A stretch of DNA of 9,793 nt from Acidobacteriaceae bacterium. Lineage in GTDB: Bacteria; Acidobacteriota; Terriglobia; Terriglobales; Acidobacteriaceae. Below the pieces are notes generated by a model, which saw nothing but the letters and a program-made list of their open reading frames with translations, was not told the origin of the DNA and searched no databases. The position numbers and the translations under genes are program-made. The stretch is taken from positions 1 to 9,793 of the forward strand of contig JASHVU010000618.1 in the NCBI GenBank assembly GCA_030044455.1, read 5' to 3'. Below, in pieces: positions 1 to 5,961 of the stretch (its first letter is position 1; every line of letters begins with the position of its first letter).

Positions 1-232
1 GGGCACCCGGTAGTGGAGTTTGTTGCTCTCCCGCCCTCTCCGCATCCGTTGACGCGGGCTGCGTAAAGGATGGGGTACGGGAGGATTCCGGCAGCGTGTA
101 CGCTGCCGGGACAACCGGGCTGGAGCCCGGCGCTACTGGACGGCGGTAAAACTCTATGAGCCCCAAGTCGCGATAGAAACGCATCCGCTCGGCAAGCGCT
201 TGGCGCCACTCAGGTGTCAGAGATCGCGCCAC
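1..232 (-). CDS. Probable uracil-DNA glycosylase (family 4/5 type), N-terminal fragment
   Basis: An open frame reads leftward from GTG at 230-232 to the window edge, giving 77 codons without a stop. The GTG has GGAG about nine bases upstream, lying over the coaBC stop. It begins 7 bases after that stop, so it is probably the next gene of the same operon. An in-frame TTG at 272-274 inside coaBC is an alternative start. The first 32 residues look like a compact helix followed by LAERMRFYRDLGLIEFYRRP. I associate this with the leading segment of uracil-DNA glycosylases of the SPO1-polymerase-related type, which often follow coaBC in Acidobacteriota. After it comes a low-complexity Pro/Ala/Ser linker (residues 33-77). 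The catalytic domain is outside the window, so the identity rests on a short N-terminus and on context. The enzyme would excise uracil from DNA. The linker is partly encoded by a palindromic repeat (88-130). Confidence 0.5.
   Translation of the reverse strand, partial: MARSLTPEWRQALAERMRFYRDLGLIEFYRRPVAPGSSPVVPAAYTLPESSRTPSFTQPASTDAERAGEQQTPLPGA
88..130. repeat. REP-like pair of GC-rich palindromes
   Basis: Two perfect hairpins lie five bases apart. The first has 10-bp arms, CCGGCAGCGT (88-97) and ACGCTGCCGG (100-109), with a 2-nt loop. The second has 6-bp arms, CCGGGC (115-120) and GCCCGG (125-130), with a 4-nt loop. The minus-strand reading GCGCCGGGCTCCAGCCCGG resembles short palindromic repeats that I recall being common between genes in soil bacteria. 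Here the unit falls inside the open frame of the left-edge gene, where it encodes part of a Pro/Ala/Ser linker. Copy number elsewhere in the genome cannot be seen from here. Confidence 0.6.
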
Positions 233-239
233 GCCGGCC

Positions 240-1565
240 CTACTCCACCACCAGATGCCGCCGCGATGCGGCAACCACTACTGTCTCTTCGAGTACGCCG
301 TTGTCGGAGGACCGCACCGCATCGCCGGCAGCCTGGTCACCGTCGAGTTCCAGTATCATCGGCCTTGGCGCGCGCAGCGCGGCAATCTCATCCAGGATGC
401 AGTCGGCGAGTTCGCGTTTGTCCATTTGCGGCAATTCGATGGCCCTATTGGCCGTCAAGAATGTGGCCGCATTTTCATCCGCATCGATTCCAACGCCGCG
501 GCCGGCGACGTTGTTGACGACGATGGCATCGGCGCCTTTTTTGAGCAGCTTGGCGCGGCCGTTCTCAAGTTCGTCGTGTGTCTCAGCGGCAAATCCGACG
601 ATGATCTGGCTGGGGCGGCGGCGCCGAACAACTTCGGCCAGAATGTCTTCAGTAGGAGAGAGCTCGAGGGTGAGCGGACCGCTGCGTTTCAGCTTCCGCT
701 CGCTCACGGCTACGGGCCGGTAATCGGCTACGGCCGCCGCCTTGATTACCAGGGTCGCTTCATTGAGCCGCGACAGCACCGCTTCTTTCATCTCATCGGA
801 TGTGGTGACTGAAACGAGTTCGCAACGCGCGGGCGTGCGTAACGCAGTTGGACCGCTCACCAGCACAACCTTTGCCCCGCGGTTCTGCGCGGCCTCGGCC
901 AGCGCGTATCCCATCTTGCCGCTGGAGCGATTGCCCACAAACCGCACCGGATCGATCGCCTCGCGCGTACCGCCCGCGGTTACCAGCAACACCTCGCCGG
1001 CCAGATCGCGCCGCCGGTTCAATGTCTTCATCACCATCTCGGCAATGGCCTCAGGCTCGGCCATGCGGCCGGCCCCCACCATGCCGCAGGCCAGATCGCC
1101 TGTGCCCGGCTCAACCACGCGAACGCCGCGCTGCCGCAGAGTTTCAAGATTTGCCTGCGTGGCCGCATGATTCCACATGTTCACGTTCATCGCGGGAGCC
1201 ACCAGCACAGGCGCCTCTGTGGCCAGGTAGATGGTGGTGAGAAAATCGTCGGCAATGCCATGGGCAAACTTTGCCAGGATGTTGGCCGTTGCCGGAGCCA
1301 CAACCAGAGCCTCGGTCCACTGCGCCTCGGCAATGTGATCGATTCCGTTCTGCTCGGGGACTGCTTCTTCCGGGCCTGCCTCATCCCACAGGCTGGTGAT
1401 CACCCGGCGGCCGGTAAGCGCGGCAAAAGTCAGCGGTTGAACAAATCTCTGCGCCGATGCAGTCATGACCACGTGAACCTCGGCGCCCGCGCGTTGGAGC
1501 GCGCGCACCAGTTCGGCAGCCTTGTAGGCGGCGATTCCACCCGTGACGCCCACCGTGACTCTCAT
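240..1565 (-). CDS. coaBC: Bifunctional phosphopantothenoylcysteine decarboxylase / phosphopantothenate-cysteine ligase
   Basis: CoaBC carries out two steps of coenzyme A synthesis in the cytoplasm. It joins cysteine to 4'-phosphopantothenate (CoaB) and then decarboxylates the product using FMN (CoaC). The CoaC half (about residues 1-185) shows the FMN-binding GGIAAYK (9-15), the catalytic His77 in GIDHIAEAQ, the substrate clamp PAMNVNMW (124-131) and the active-site Cys160 in LACGMVGAGR. The CoaB half (about 190-397) shows GGTREAIDPVRFVGNRSSG (198-216, with the conserved Asn212), KAAAVADYRP (275-284), the SERKLKR lysine region (288-294) and VGFAAETH (323-330). Total length is 441 aa against about 400 in E. 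coli. The excess is a tail of about 40 residues after the CoaB fold. The ATG at 1563-1565 is well placed, because the glycine-rich motif starts at residue 9. There is no Shine-Dalgarno sequence upstream, and an AT-rich hexamer lies 6 nt before the ATG (see 1572-1577). Confidence 0.97.
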   Translation of the reverse strand: MRVTVGVTGGIAAYKAAELVRALQRAGAEVHVVMTASAQRFVQPLTFAALTGRRVITSLWDEAGPEEAVPEQNGIDHIAEAQWTEALVVAPATANILAKFAHGIADDFLTTIYLATEAPVLVAPAMNVNMWNHAATQANLETLRQRGVRVVEPGTGDLACGMVGAGRMAEPEAIAEMVMKTLNRRRDLAGEVLLVTAGGTREAIDPVRFVGNRSSGKMGYALAEAAQNRGAKVVLVSGPTALRTPARCELVSVTTSDEMKEAVLSRLNEATLVIKAAAVADYRPVAVSERKLKRSGPLTLELSPTEDILAEVVRRRRPSQIIVGFAAETHDELENGRAKLLKKGADAIVVNNVAGRGVGIDADENAATFLTANRAIELPQMDKRELADCILDEIAALRAPRPMILELDGDQAAGDAVRSSDNGVLEETVVVAASRRHLVVE

Positions 1566-1571
1566 GAATTG

Positions 1572-1577
1572 ATTTTA
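1572..1577 (-). promoter_or_regulatory. Candidate -10 element for a leaderless coaBC transcript
   Basis: On the minus strand TAAAAT is followed by six bases (CAATTC) and then the coaBC ATG. That spacing would put the transcription start at or next to the start codon. No purine-rich ribosome-binding site lies in the 20 bases before the ATG; CTCC occurs there instead. I found no convincing -35 box 16-18 bases upstream, so this is a suggestion from spacing only. Confidence 0.3.
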
Positions 1578-1591
1578 GAACAGGAGGCGAT

Positions 1592-1734
1592 AAGGCAGGG
1601 GTCAGGTATCAGGGGTATGATGACCGCGCACTCTCGATCAATCAGAAAAACAGATGAAGCATTCTGCAGCGAGACTGAACGCTCGAATGGAGCGCTCCTG
1701 CTGCCGCCGGCAACTGAGCTCTGATCCCTGCCTC
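1592..1734. repeat. Imperfect inverted repeat bounding most of the rpoZ-coaBC gap
   Basis: AAGGCAGGGGTCAG at 1592-1605 matches the reverse complement of 1721-1734 (GAGGCAGGGATCAG) at 12 of 14 positions. The two copies enclose about 115 bp and fill most of the 184-bp gap between rpoZ and coaBC. The interior has no open frame that I would call a gene. It could be a small palindromic repeat element or a chance similarity. The ends are close to the two gene boundaries. Confidence 0.35.
1677..1697 (-). other. Small hairpin in the rpoZ-coaBC gap
   Basis: On the minus-strand transcript GAGCGCTC, loop CATTC and GAGCGTTC form an 8-bp stem with one G-U pair. No T-run follows on either strand, so it is not a standard intrinsic terminator. 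It might mark RNA processing between rpoZ and coaBC, or have no role. Confidence 0.35.
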
Positions 1735-1749
1735 TTGATCCCAGTTCTT

Positions 1750-1980
1750 TCAGCTGAGCAGAATCGGAATGGCCGGACCTTCGACCAGAGGCTTGGTAAC
1801 GGCAACTTCAGCCTTCACGTATGAAATCTTGCCGGCTGCGATCTCCTCCTGCGCAATGCGGCAGGCCTTGGTTGACTGGCTCAGGACTAATGCGTGCGAG
1901 CCGCTCTGCAACTGGCGAGCGCGCCGCGCTGCCACCAGTACCTTGCGGTAATTGGAATCAAAGCTGGTCTCAATCGTCAT
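1750..1980 (-). CDS. rpoZ: DNA-directed RNA polymerase omega subunit
   Basis: This is a 76-residue protein, somewhat shorter than E. coli omega (91 aa). Omega wraps the C-terminal tail of the beta' subunit and helps polymerase assembly. The N-terminal segment FDSNYRKVLVAARRARQL (7-24) matches the conserved start of omega, where the family has a 'D-S-x-F-x-x-V-x-x-A-x-x-R-A-x-Q-L' pattern. It is followed by the Lys/Glu-rich helix around KACRIAQEEIAAGKI (38-52). The ATG at 1978-1980 overlaps the last 11 bases of gmk and has GGAG nine bases upstream (1990-1993). An in-frame TTG at 2032-2034 would add 18 residues that do not look like omega. The gene is placed as usual between gmk and coaBC, and the overlap suggests translational coupling to gmk. 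Confidence 0.92.
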   Translation of the reverse strand: MTIETSFDSNYRKVLVAARRARQLQSGSHALVLSQSTKACRIAQEEIAAGKISYVKAEVAVTKPLVEGPAIPILLS

Positions 1981-2713
1981 CGGGTTCGTCTCCAAAGGGA
2001 AGTTGCTGCTGGCCGGATTCGCCGTCGATCCCAAAGGCTTCCAGCACAGGTTTGAGCCGCTCCTGCGAGTTCACTTGCAAGCAAGCAGCGGCGACCTCCA
2101 ACACCCGCCGTTGCCGGTAGGCTATCGCCTCGCCGTTCCGATAATAGCGCTCCGCAAGGACAATTGCCTCCAGCTGCGCCACGGCCCGGTCAAGGAAGTC
2201 GTTGATCAGAATATAACCGTATTGCTTGTAATTCTCAATCTCCTTGGTCGCCTCGCCCAGCCGTCGGTACAACTCTGCATCATCCACCATGCCTTCGGCG
2301 CGCATCCGGTTGCGTAGCCGCGTGCGCAGCTCCTTAGGGCTCGGCGGCAGCACAAAGATGCTAACCGCCTCGGGCATTTTGGCCCTAACCTGCGACCCGC
2401 CTTGCACATCGATATCGAGCACCAGATCATGACCATCGCGTCTGGCCTGATCGAGCGATGAACGTGCAGTTCCGTAGAGATGATTGCCAAAAACCTCAGC
2501 GTGCTCAAGAAACAGCCCGGCGTCGATCATGCGTTTGAACTCTTCGCGGGTGGTGAAGTTGTATTCGCGTCCGTTTTCCTCAGACCCGCGCGGCGCACGC
2601 GTCGTCCACGAAACCGAAAAGTCCACGCCGCTCACCTGCTTGCGCAGTTCGCTTACCAGCGTGCTCTTGCCCGACCCCGAAGGCGCCGAAATGATAAACA
2701 GAATGCCTGCCAA
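1970..2713 (-). CDS. gmk: Guanylate kinase (TTG start)
   Basis: Guanylate kinase converts GMP and ATP to GDP and ADP in the cytoplasm. The protein opens with ILFIISAPSGSGKSTL, with the P-loop at residues 10-18. The GMP-binding set follows: SWTTRAPRGSEENGREY (35-51, with Ser35, Arg39, Arg42 and Tyr51), FLEHAEVFGNHLYGT (68-82) and DIDVQGG (100-106). The arginine-rich lid lies around 130-150. The start must be the TTG at 2711-2713. No in-frame ATG occurs between it and the upstream in-frame TAA, and the first beta strand begins at once. A weak AGG lies six bases upstream. At 247 aa it is about 40 residues longer than the E. coli enzyme; the extra is a C-terminal tail ending in acidic residues (GDEPDDD), whose last codons overlap rpoZ. 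Its leader carries the octamer-repeat arrays (2739-2910). Confidence 0.96.
   Translation of the reverse strand: MAGILFIISAPSGSGKSTLVSELRKQVSGVDFSVSWTTRAPRGSEENGREYNFTTREEFKRMIDAGLFLEHAEVFGNHLYGTARSSLDQARRDGHDLVLDIDVQGGSQVRAKMPEAVSIFVLPPSPKELRTRLRNRMRAEGMVDDAELYRRLGEATKEIENYKQYGYILINDFLDRAVAQLEAIVLAERYYRNGEAIAYRQRRVLEVAAACLQVNSQERLKPVLEAFGIDGESGQQQLPFGDEPDDD
1990..1993 (-). promoter_or_regulatory. Ribosome-binding site that fixes the rpoZ start
   Basis: GGAG on the minus strand lies nine bases before the ATG at 1978-1980, inside the 3' end of gmk. It favours this ATG over the upstream in-frame TTG at 2032-2034. Confidence 0.7.
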
Positions 2714-2738
2714 AACTAACCTGAACCTTTCTTCATTA

Positions 2739-2794
2739 ACAGTGGTCGAGCGAAGAAGTTAAACAGTGAAGGAGTGAAAGGGTGAACGAGTGAA
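2739..2794 (+). repeat. Octamer repeat array, seven units (consensus NNAGTGAA)
   Basis: Seven 8-bp units follow one another in strict register: ACAGTGGT, CGAGCGAA, GAAGTTAA, ACAGTGAA, GGAGTGAA, AGGGTGAA and CGAGTGAA. The first three are degenerate. The array lies about 25 bases upstream of the gmk TTG. It faces a second array of the same octamer on the opposite strand (2831-2910), with a 36-bp spacer between them (2795-2830). Confidence 0.8.
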
Positions 2795-2830
2795 AAAGCC
2801 GCGGTAATCAGGCAACAACGCCGGCCATTC

Positions 2831-2910
2831 TTCACTTCTTCGCTGCTTTACTATTTCACTCAGTCACACTTTCACCCTTTCTCTCTTTCACTCCTTCACT
2901 TTTTCACTCG
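2831..2910 (-). repeat. Octamer repeat array, ten units, reaching into the yicC stop
   Basis: Read on the minus strand from 2910 to 2831 there are ten 8-bp units in register: CGAGTGAA, AAAGTGAA, GGAGTGAA, AGAGAGAA, AGGGTGAA, AGTGTGAC, TGAGTGAA, ATAGTAAA, GCAGCGAA and GAAGTGAA. The TGA of the first unit is the yicC stop codon (2904-2906), so the array begins within the coding end. A 16-nt stretch (2885-2900) is the perfect reverse complement of 2765-2780 in the other array. In a minus-strand transcript the two arrays could pair over a long stem in several registers. Confidence 0.85.
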
Positions 2911-3797
2911 ATATTCTGTATCTGCTCTCGCGCCTTCTCAATTTCGGACTTCATCGCGAGGCCCAGTTCAGTTACCCGCGTCCCCTTACCGCTTACACCG
3001 CTGGTCTTTGACAAAAGCGTATTGGCTTCGCGATTCATCTCCTGCAGCAAAAAGTCCAACTTTTTGCCGGTCTCGCCGCCACCGTTGAGCAACTCGCGGA
3101 AATGCCCGATGTGGGTCGTCATCCGCTCCAGCTCTTCTGAAACATCGCTGCGCTCCACCAGCACGGCAACCTCTTCCAGCACCCGCTGCTGGTTAAACTC
3201 GGGACCGACAGCATTCGCCAGTCTCTGGGCAAGCCGTTCCTTGTAACGATCTTCAATCTCACTGCGCAGTTCCGTTACTCCTGCAGTCGCCTCGGCCAGC
3301 CGGTCCAGCGTTCCATTGAGGAGTGCGGCCAGCGCCTCACCTTCGCGGGCCCGCATGGCTTTCAACTGCTCTAACAGCGGACCGATCTGCTCCAGCGCAC
3401 TGCCGGCCAGCGCGGTCAGATCTTCATCGCCTCGGCTGTCGGCCTGCAGCGCGCCCGGCAGCCGGAGTGCCGCGTTCAGATCGGGCTCGCCTTTAAGTCC
3501 ATGCTCGTCGCGCGCCGATTGAAACGCCGCAAGGTAGCCATCGACAAGCTCGCGATTGTAACCGGCCTTCTGCTGCGTGCTGCGATCGATGGAGAGCGTC
3601 AGCTCCACGTGCCCGCGTACCAGCGCCTCTTTCAAAACCTTGCGCAACTCCATCTCCAGCGCGTCAAGGCCGTTGGGTAACCTGAACTGCAGATCGAGAA
3701 ACCGGTGATTGACGCTCTTCAGGCTCAATGTGTAACCGAGCTGGTCATTAGCCCGCGCCTGCACTCGCGCAAAACCGGTCATGGAATATATAGGCAT
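2904..3797 (-). CDS. yicC: YicC-family endoribonuclease
   Basis: This is a full-length member of the YicC/YloC family (297 aa; E. coli YicC is 287 aa). The family has been described as endoribonucleases involved in RNA turnover. The N-terminal YicC domain starts with the hallmark SMTGFA (5-10) and continues with SVNHRFLDLQFRLP (28-41) and RGHVELTL (61-68). The C-terminal domain carries LDFLLQEMNREANTLLSK (247-264) and ends in the family-typical EKAREQIQNIE. The usual short link after 'SK' is slightly longer here (TSGVSGKGTRV). The middle (about 125-235) is helical and Glu/Arg-rich. The ATG lies 2 nt after the stop of the upstream exporter gene, with GAGG ten bases before it, which points to coupled translation. 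The stop codon belongs to an octamer-repeat array that fills the gap to gmk. Confidence 0.94.
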   Translation of the reverse strand: MPIYSMTGFARVQARANDQLGYTLSLKSVNHRFLDLQFRLPNGLDALEMELRKVLKEALVRGHVELTLSIDRSTQQKAGYNRELVDGYLAAFQSARDEHGLKGEPDLNAALRLPGALQADSRGDEDLTALAGSALEQIGPLLEQLKAMRAREGEALAALLNGTLDRLAEATAGVTELRSEIEDRYKERLAQRLANAVGPEFNQQRVLEEVAVLVERSDVSEELERMTTHIGHFRELLNGGGETGKKLDFLLQEMNREANTLLSKTSGVSGKGTRVTELGLAMKSEIEKAREQIQNIE

Positions 3798-3799
3798 TC

Positions 3800-5683
3800 T
3801 TACTCTTCCTCGGCAACGACAACTACTGTCTGCGCAGCCATCATCGAACCGTTGCCATTCGCCTCTGGCACATCGATAAATTGCAACTGGTACAGCTTTT
3901 GATAGGTTGGCGATGTTGTCAGTAACGCCTCATGGCAGGCGATCGCCGTGACGCGTCCATCTTCAAGCATGGCAATGCGATTGGCGCGCCGGATGGTCGA
4001 AAGCCGGTGCGCGATCACCACTACCGTGCGGCCCTGCATCAGGTTGGACAGCGCCGCCTGCACCAGTGACTCACTCTCCGCGTCGAGCGCCGAGGTTGCC
4101 TCGTCCAAAATCAGAATGGGCGCATTCTTCAGGATCGCCCGCGCTATCGCAATGCGCTGACGCTCGCCGCCCGAAAGTCTGAATCCCTTTTCGCCAATCA
4201 CCGTGTCATAGCCCCGCGGCATCCGCAAGATGAAGTCATGGGCAAGCGCATTACGTGCAGCCTCTTCAACCAGCGACAGCTTCACGTCGGGTTGGCCGTA
4301 AGCAATGTTGTTGCGCACCGTGTCGTTGAAGAGAATCGTCTCCTGCGTCACCTGCGCCACCTGCCGCCGCAGCGAGCCCAGCGTCAGATCGCGAATATCA
4401 CGCCCATCCAGAAGGATTTTGCCCGTCGTGACATCAAAAAAGCGCGGGATCAGGTTCACCAATGTCGACTTCCCGGCTCCGCTTGGTCCCACCACCGCCA
4501 GCACCTCGCCGGCATTTACCTCGAGATCGACGTTATGCAAAATCTGGTGCTCGCCCTTGTCAGTCGAGTAGGAAAAGCCGACATTTTCAAACCGGATCGA
4601 GCGTTCAAACCTCTTCAGCGCCAACGCGTGTGGCTGCTCCTTTACATCGTCCTCGGCGTCGAAGAAGGAAAAAATTGAAGATGAAGCGCCCATCGCCTGC
4701 TGAAAGCTGTTATAGAAGAAGGCGAACTTTCGCACCGGATCGTAGAGTTTGAAAAGCAGAATGATGAATGCGCCAAACAGACCCATCGTCATGCGGCCGT
4801 GCATAATCTCATTGCGCCCGATGAAAAGAAACATGGCAATCGCAACCGCGCCGATCGAGTCCATCAACGGTGAGCTGATTGACTGAATGCGAACGTTGCG
4901 CAGATTCGCCCGAAACAGGCGTTTGGCGGCCGACTTGAAACGCAGGATCTCCCACAGCTCGGTGTTGAAGGCCTTCACGATCCGATTGCCGGTCACCGTT
5001 TCGTGAAGGATGTTCTGGATTTCAGCCAATTTGTCCTGCCCGGTGCGGGTACGCGTCCTCACCTCCCTGCCAATCTTCCGCGAAGACGTGACCACCACCG
5101 GGATGAACAGCAGAAGCGCCCAGCTCAATCGTCCGCCCATGTTTATGACCAGAACAAGCCCAACCACAAATGTGAAGAATTGCTGCAGGAATTCGCCGAT
5201 AACCGAACTGACCGCGAACTGCACACGGTCCACATCGTTGATGAGCGTTGAAAGAATTGTCCCGGTTGCGTGCTCGTGAAAAAAGCTCGACGAGCGTCTC
5301 AGAGTAGCTTCGTAGAGATGGTTTCGCAGGTCGGTAATAAGCCCGAAGCCGGCGTAATTCACCAGGTAAGTGCCGAGATAGTCGCAAAGACCTTTCAGAA
5401 GGGTCGCGGTCACCAGCGCGAAGGCCACCACGACCCACGCATTGTGCATGTGAAGAAAATGCGGAACCAGCAACCTCAAGTCAAAGTGCCATCGGCTGTT
5501 CGCCAGCCCGAGAAGGATCGGCCCCTCCGGTGCGTCGGGTTTCAGCACTTTGTCGAAGATGGGTTGCAGCAGCAGAACGCGAAACGTATCAAGTACGCCC
5601 ACTGCAGCAAGCAGAATCACGCCCGGAATCCACTCCAGCGTGTAGGGCAGCCCGTAGCGCAATAGGCGCAGGAGGTTCTTCAT
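3800..5683 (-). CDS. MsbA-like ABC exporter (membrane domain fused to ATPase)
   Basis: A 627-residue half-transporter that would work as a homodimer in the inner membrane. Residues 1-335 form a type-IV exporter membrane domain, with hydrophobic segments near 17-40, 82-106, 158-181, 185-200, 271-290 and 297-314. The ATPase (about 364-605) is intact: Walker A GPSGAGKST (399-407), Q-loop Gln447, signature LSGGERQR (503-510), Walker B ILILDEATSALD (523-534) and H-loop His559. The closest general match is MsbA, which flips lipid A precursors across the inner membrane, but substrate cannot be read from sequence and multidrug or peptide export remain possible. I chose ATG 5681-5683 because the first helix follows directly; a TTG at 5753-5755 would add 24 residues that look like untranslated leader. 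No strong ribosome-binding site is visible. It is the first gene of the minus-strand block and runs directly into yicC. Confidence 0.9.
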   Translation of the reverse strand: MKNLLRLLRYGLPYTLEWIPGVILLAAVGVLDTFRVLLLQPIFDKVLKPDAPEGPILLGLANSRWHFDLRLLVPHFLHMHNAWVVVAFALVTATLLKGLCDYLGTYLVNYAGFGLITDLRNHLYEATLRRSSSFFHEHATGTILSTLINDVDRVQFAVSSVIGEFLQQFFTFVVGLVLVINMGGRLSWALLLFIPVVVTSSRKIGREVRTRTRTGQDKLAEIQNILHETVTGNRIVKAFNTELWEILRFKSAAKRLFRANLRNVRIQSISSPLMDSIGAVAIAMFLFIGRNEIMHGRMTMGLFGAFIILLFKLYDPVRKFAFFYNSFQQAMGASSSIFSFFDAEDDVKEQPHALALKRFERSIRFENVGFSYSTDKGEHQILHNVDLEVNAGEVLAVVGPSGAGKSTLVNLIPRFFDVTTGKILLDGRDIRDLTLGSLRRQVAQVTQETILFNDTVRNNIAYGQPDVKLSLVEEAARNALAHDFILRMPRGYDTVIGEKGFRLSGGERQRIAIARAILKNAPILILDEATSALDAESESLVQAALSNLMQGRTVVVIAHRLSTIRRANRIAMLEDGRVTAIACHEALLTTSPTYQKLYQLQFIDVPEANGNGSMMAAQTVVVVAEEE

Positions 5684-5805
5684 GCCGGCATTGCCGCCTG
5701 GCGCGCATGGGACCCGCGATCGTCGCGCCGTATAGGCACACCCGCCCGAACCCAAACTGGCCGGGGGTTATAGTGCCGCAACTTTTCTCCAGGGTCCATC
5801 CAGAT

Positions 5806-5811
5806 ATTGTA
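5806..5811 (-). promoter_or_regulatory. Candidate -10 box for the exporter-yicC block
   Basis: On the minus strand TACAAT matches the TATAAT consensus at five of six bases and lies about 120 bases before the exporter ATG. The expected -35 position is GC-rich and shows no TTGACA-like sequence. The call depends on this one hexamer. Confidence 0.3.
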
Positions 5812-5815
5812 TCCG

Positions 5816-5834
5816 GGCCCGCCCGCCGCGGGCC
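5816..5834. other. GC-rich hairpin in the divergent region
   Basis: GGCCCGC (5816-5822) and GCGGGCC (5828-5834) form a perfect 7-bp stem around CCGCC. It lies just upstream of the minus-strand candidate -10 box, where the -35 region would be. No T-run follows, so it is not a terminator. It could be an operator-like palindrome or a by-product of the GC-rich composition. Confidence 0.35.
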
Positions 5835-5913
5835 GCTTTGGCCGGGCCCCCGCCCGAAACCATCGTGGCCGCAAAGGCAATGCTTCTCCGCCGCATGCGT
5901 GAGCGGGCATTGT

Positions 5914-5919
5914 TATCAT
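5914..5919 (+). promoter_or_regulatory. Candidate -10 box for the response regulator
   Basis: TATCAT matches the TATAAT consensus at five of six bases, 42 bases before the ATG at 5962. It sits in the only AT-rich stretch of this side of the intergenic region. No good -35 sequence is seen. Confidence 0.25.
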
Positions 5920-5961
5920 TACGTGGTACACACAGGCTGCAGGAAACCGGGTAACTTCCTT

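Larger units (their letters stand above)
5684..5961. promoter_or_regulatory. Divergent intergenic region between exporter and response regulator
   Basis: This 278-bp region must hold the start signals of both the minus-strand block and the plus-strand signalling cluster. Its centre (about 5813-5858) is extremely GC-rich with palindromes. A 10-bp direct repeat CCCGCCCGAA occurs at 5741-5750 and 5849-5858. Two weak -10-like hexamers are listed separately. I found no sigma-54 site (GG and GC about ten bases apart in the right context), so autoregulation by the neighbouring activator is not supported here. No small gene is evident. Confidence 0.6.

Noticed and set aside
214..1240. Several plus-strand open frames across coaBC
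   Set aside because: Antisense to a clear enzyme gene; composition is Arg/Pro/Ser-rich, as expected of shadow frames in GC-rich DNA.
1677..1697. Intrinsic terminator after rpoZ
   Set aside because: A stem exists but no T-run follows on the minus strand, so it does not fit a terminator.
1981..2034. 18-residue extension of omega from TTG at 2032-2034
   Set aside because: The ATG at 1978-1980 has a good GGAG at nine bases, and the extra residues are not omega-like.
2831..2910. CRISPR array
   Set aside because: Units are 8 bp and contiguous, with no unique spacers.
5684..5755. 24-residue N-terminal extension of the ABC exporter from TTG at 5753-5755
   Set aside because: The added residues are Gly/Arg/Cys-rich with no family resemblance, the start is TTG, and the ATG at 5681-5683 leads straight into the first membrane segment.
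5530..5961. Long upstream extension of the response regulator frame
   Set aside because: It lies antisense to the exporter 5' end and in the promoter region. The receiver domain begins right after ATG 5962.
5684..5961. Sigma-54 promoter or regulator autoregulation site
   Set aside because: No GG-N10-GC pair in a TGGCAC/TTGC-like context was found on either strand.
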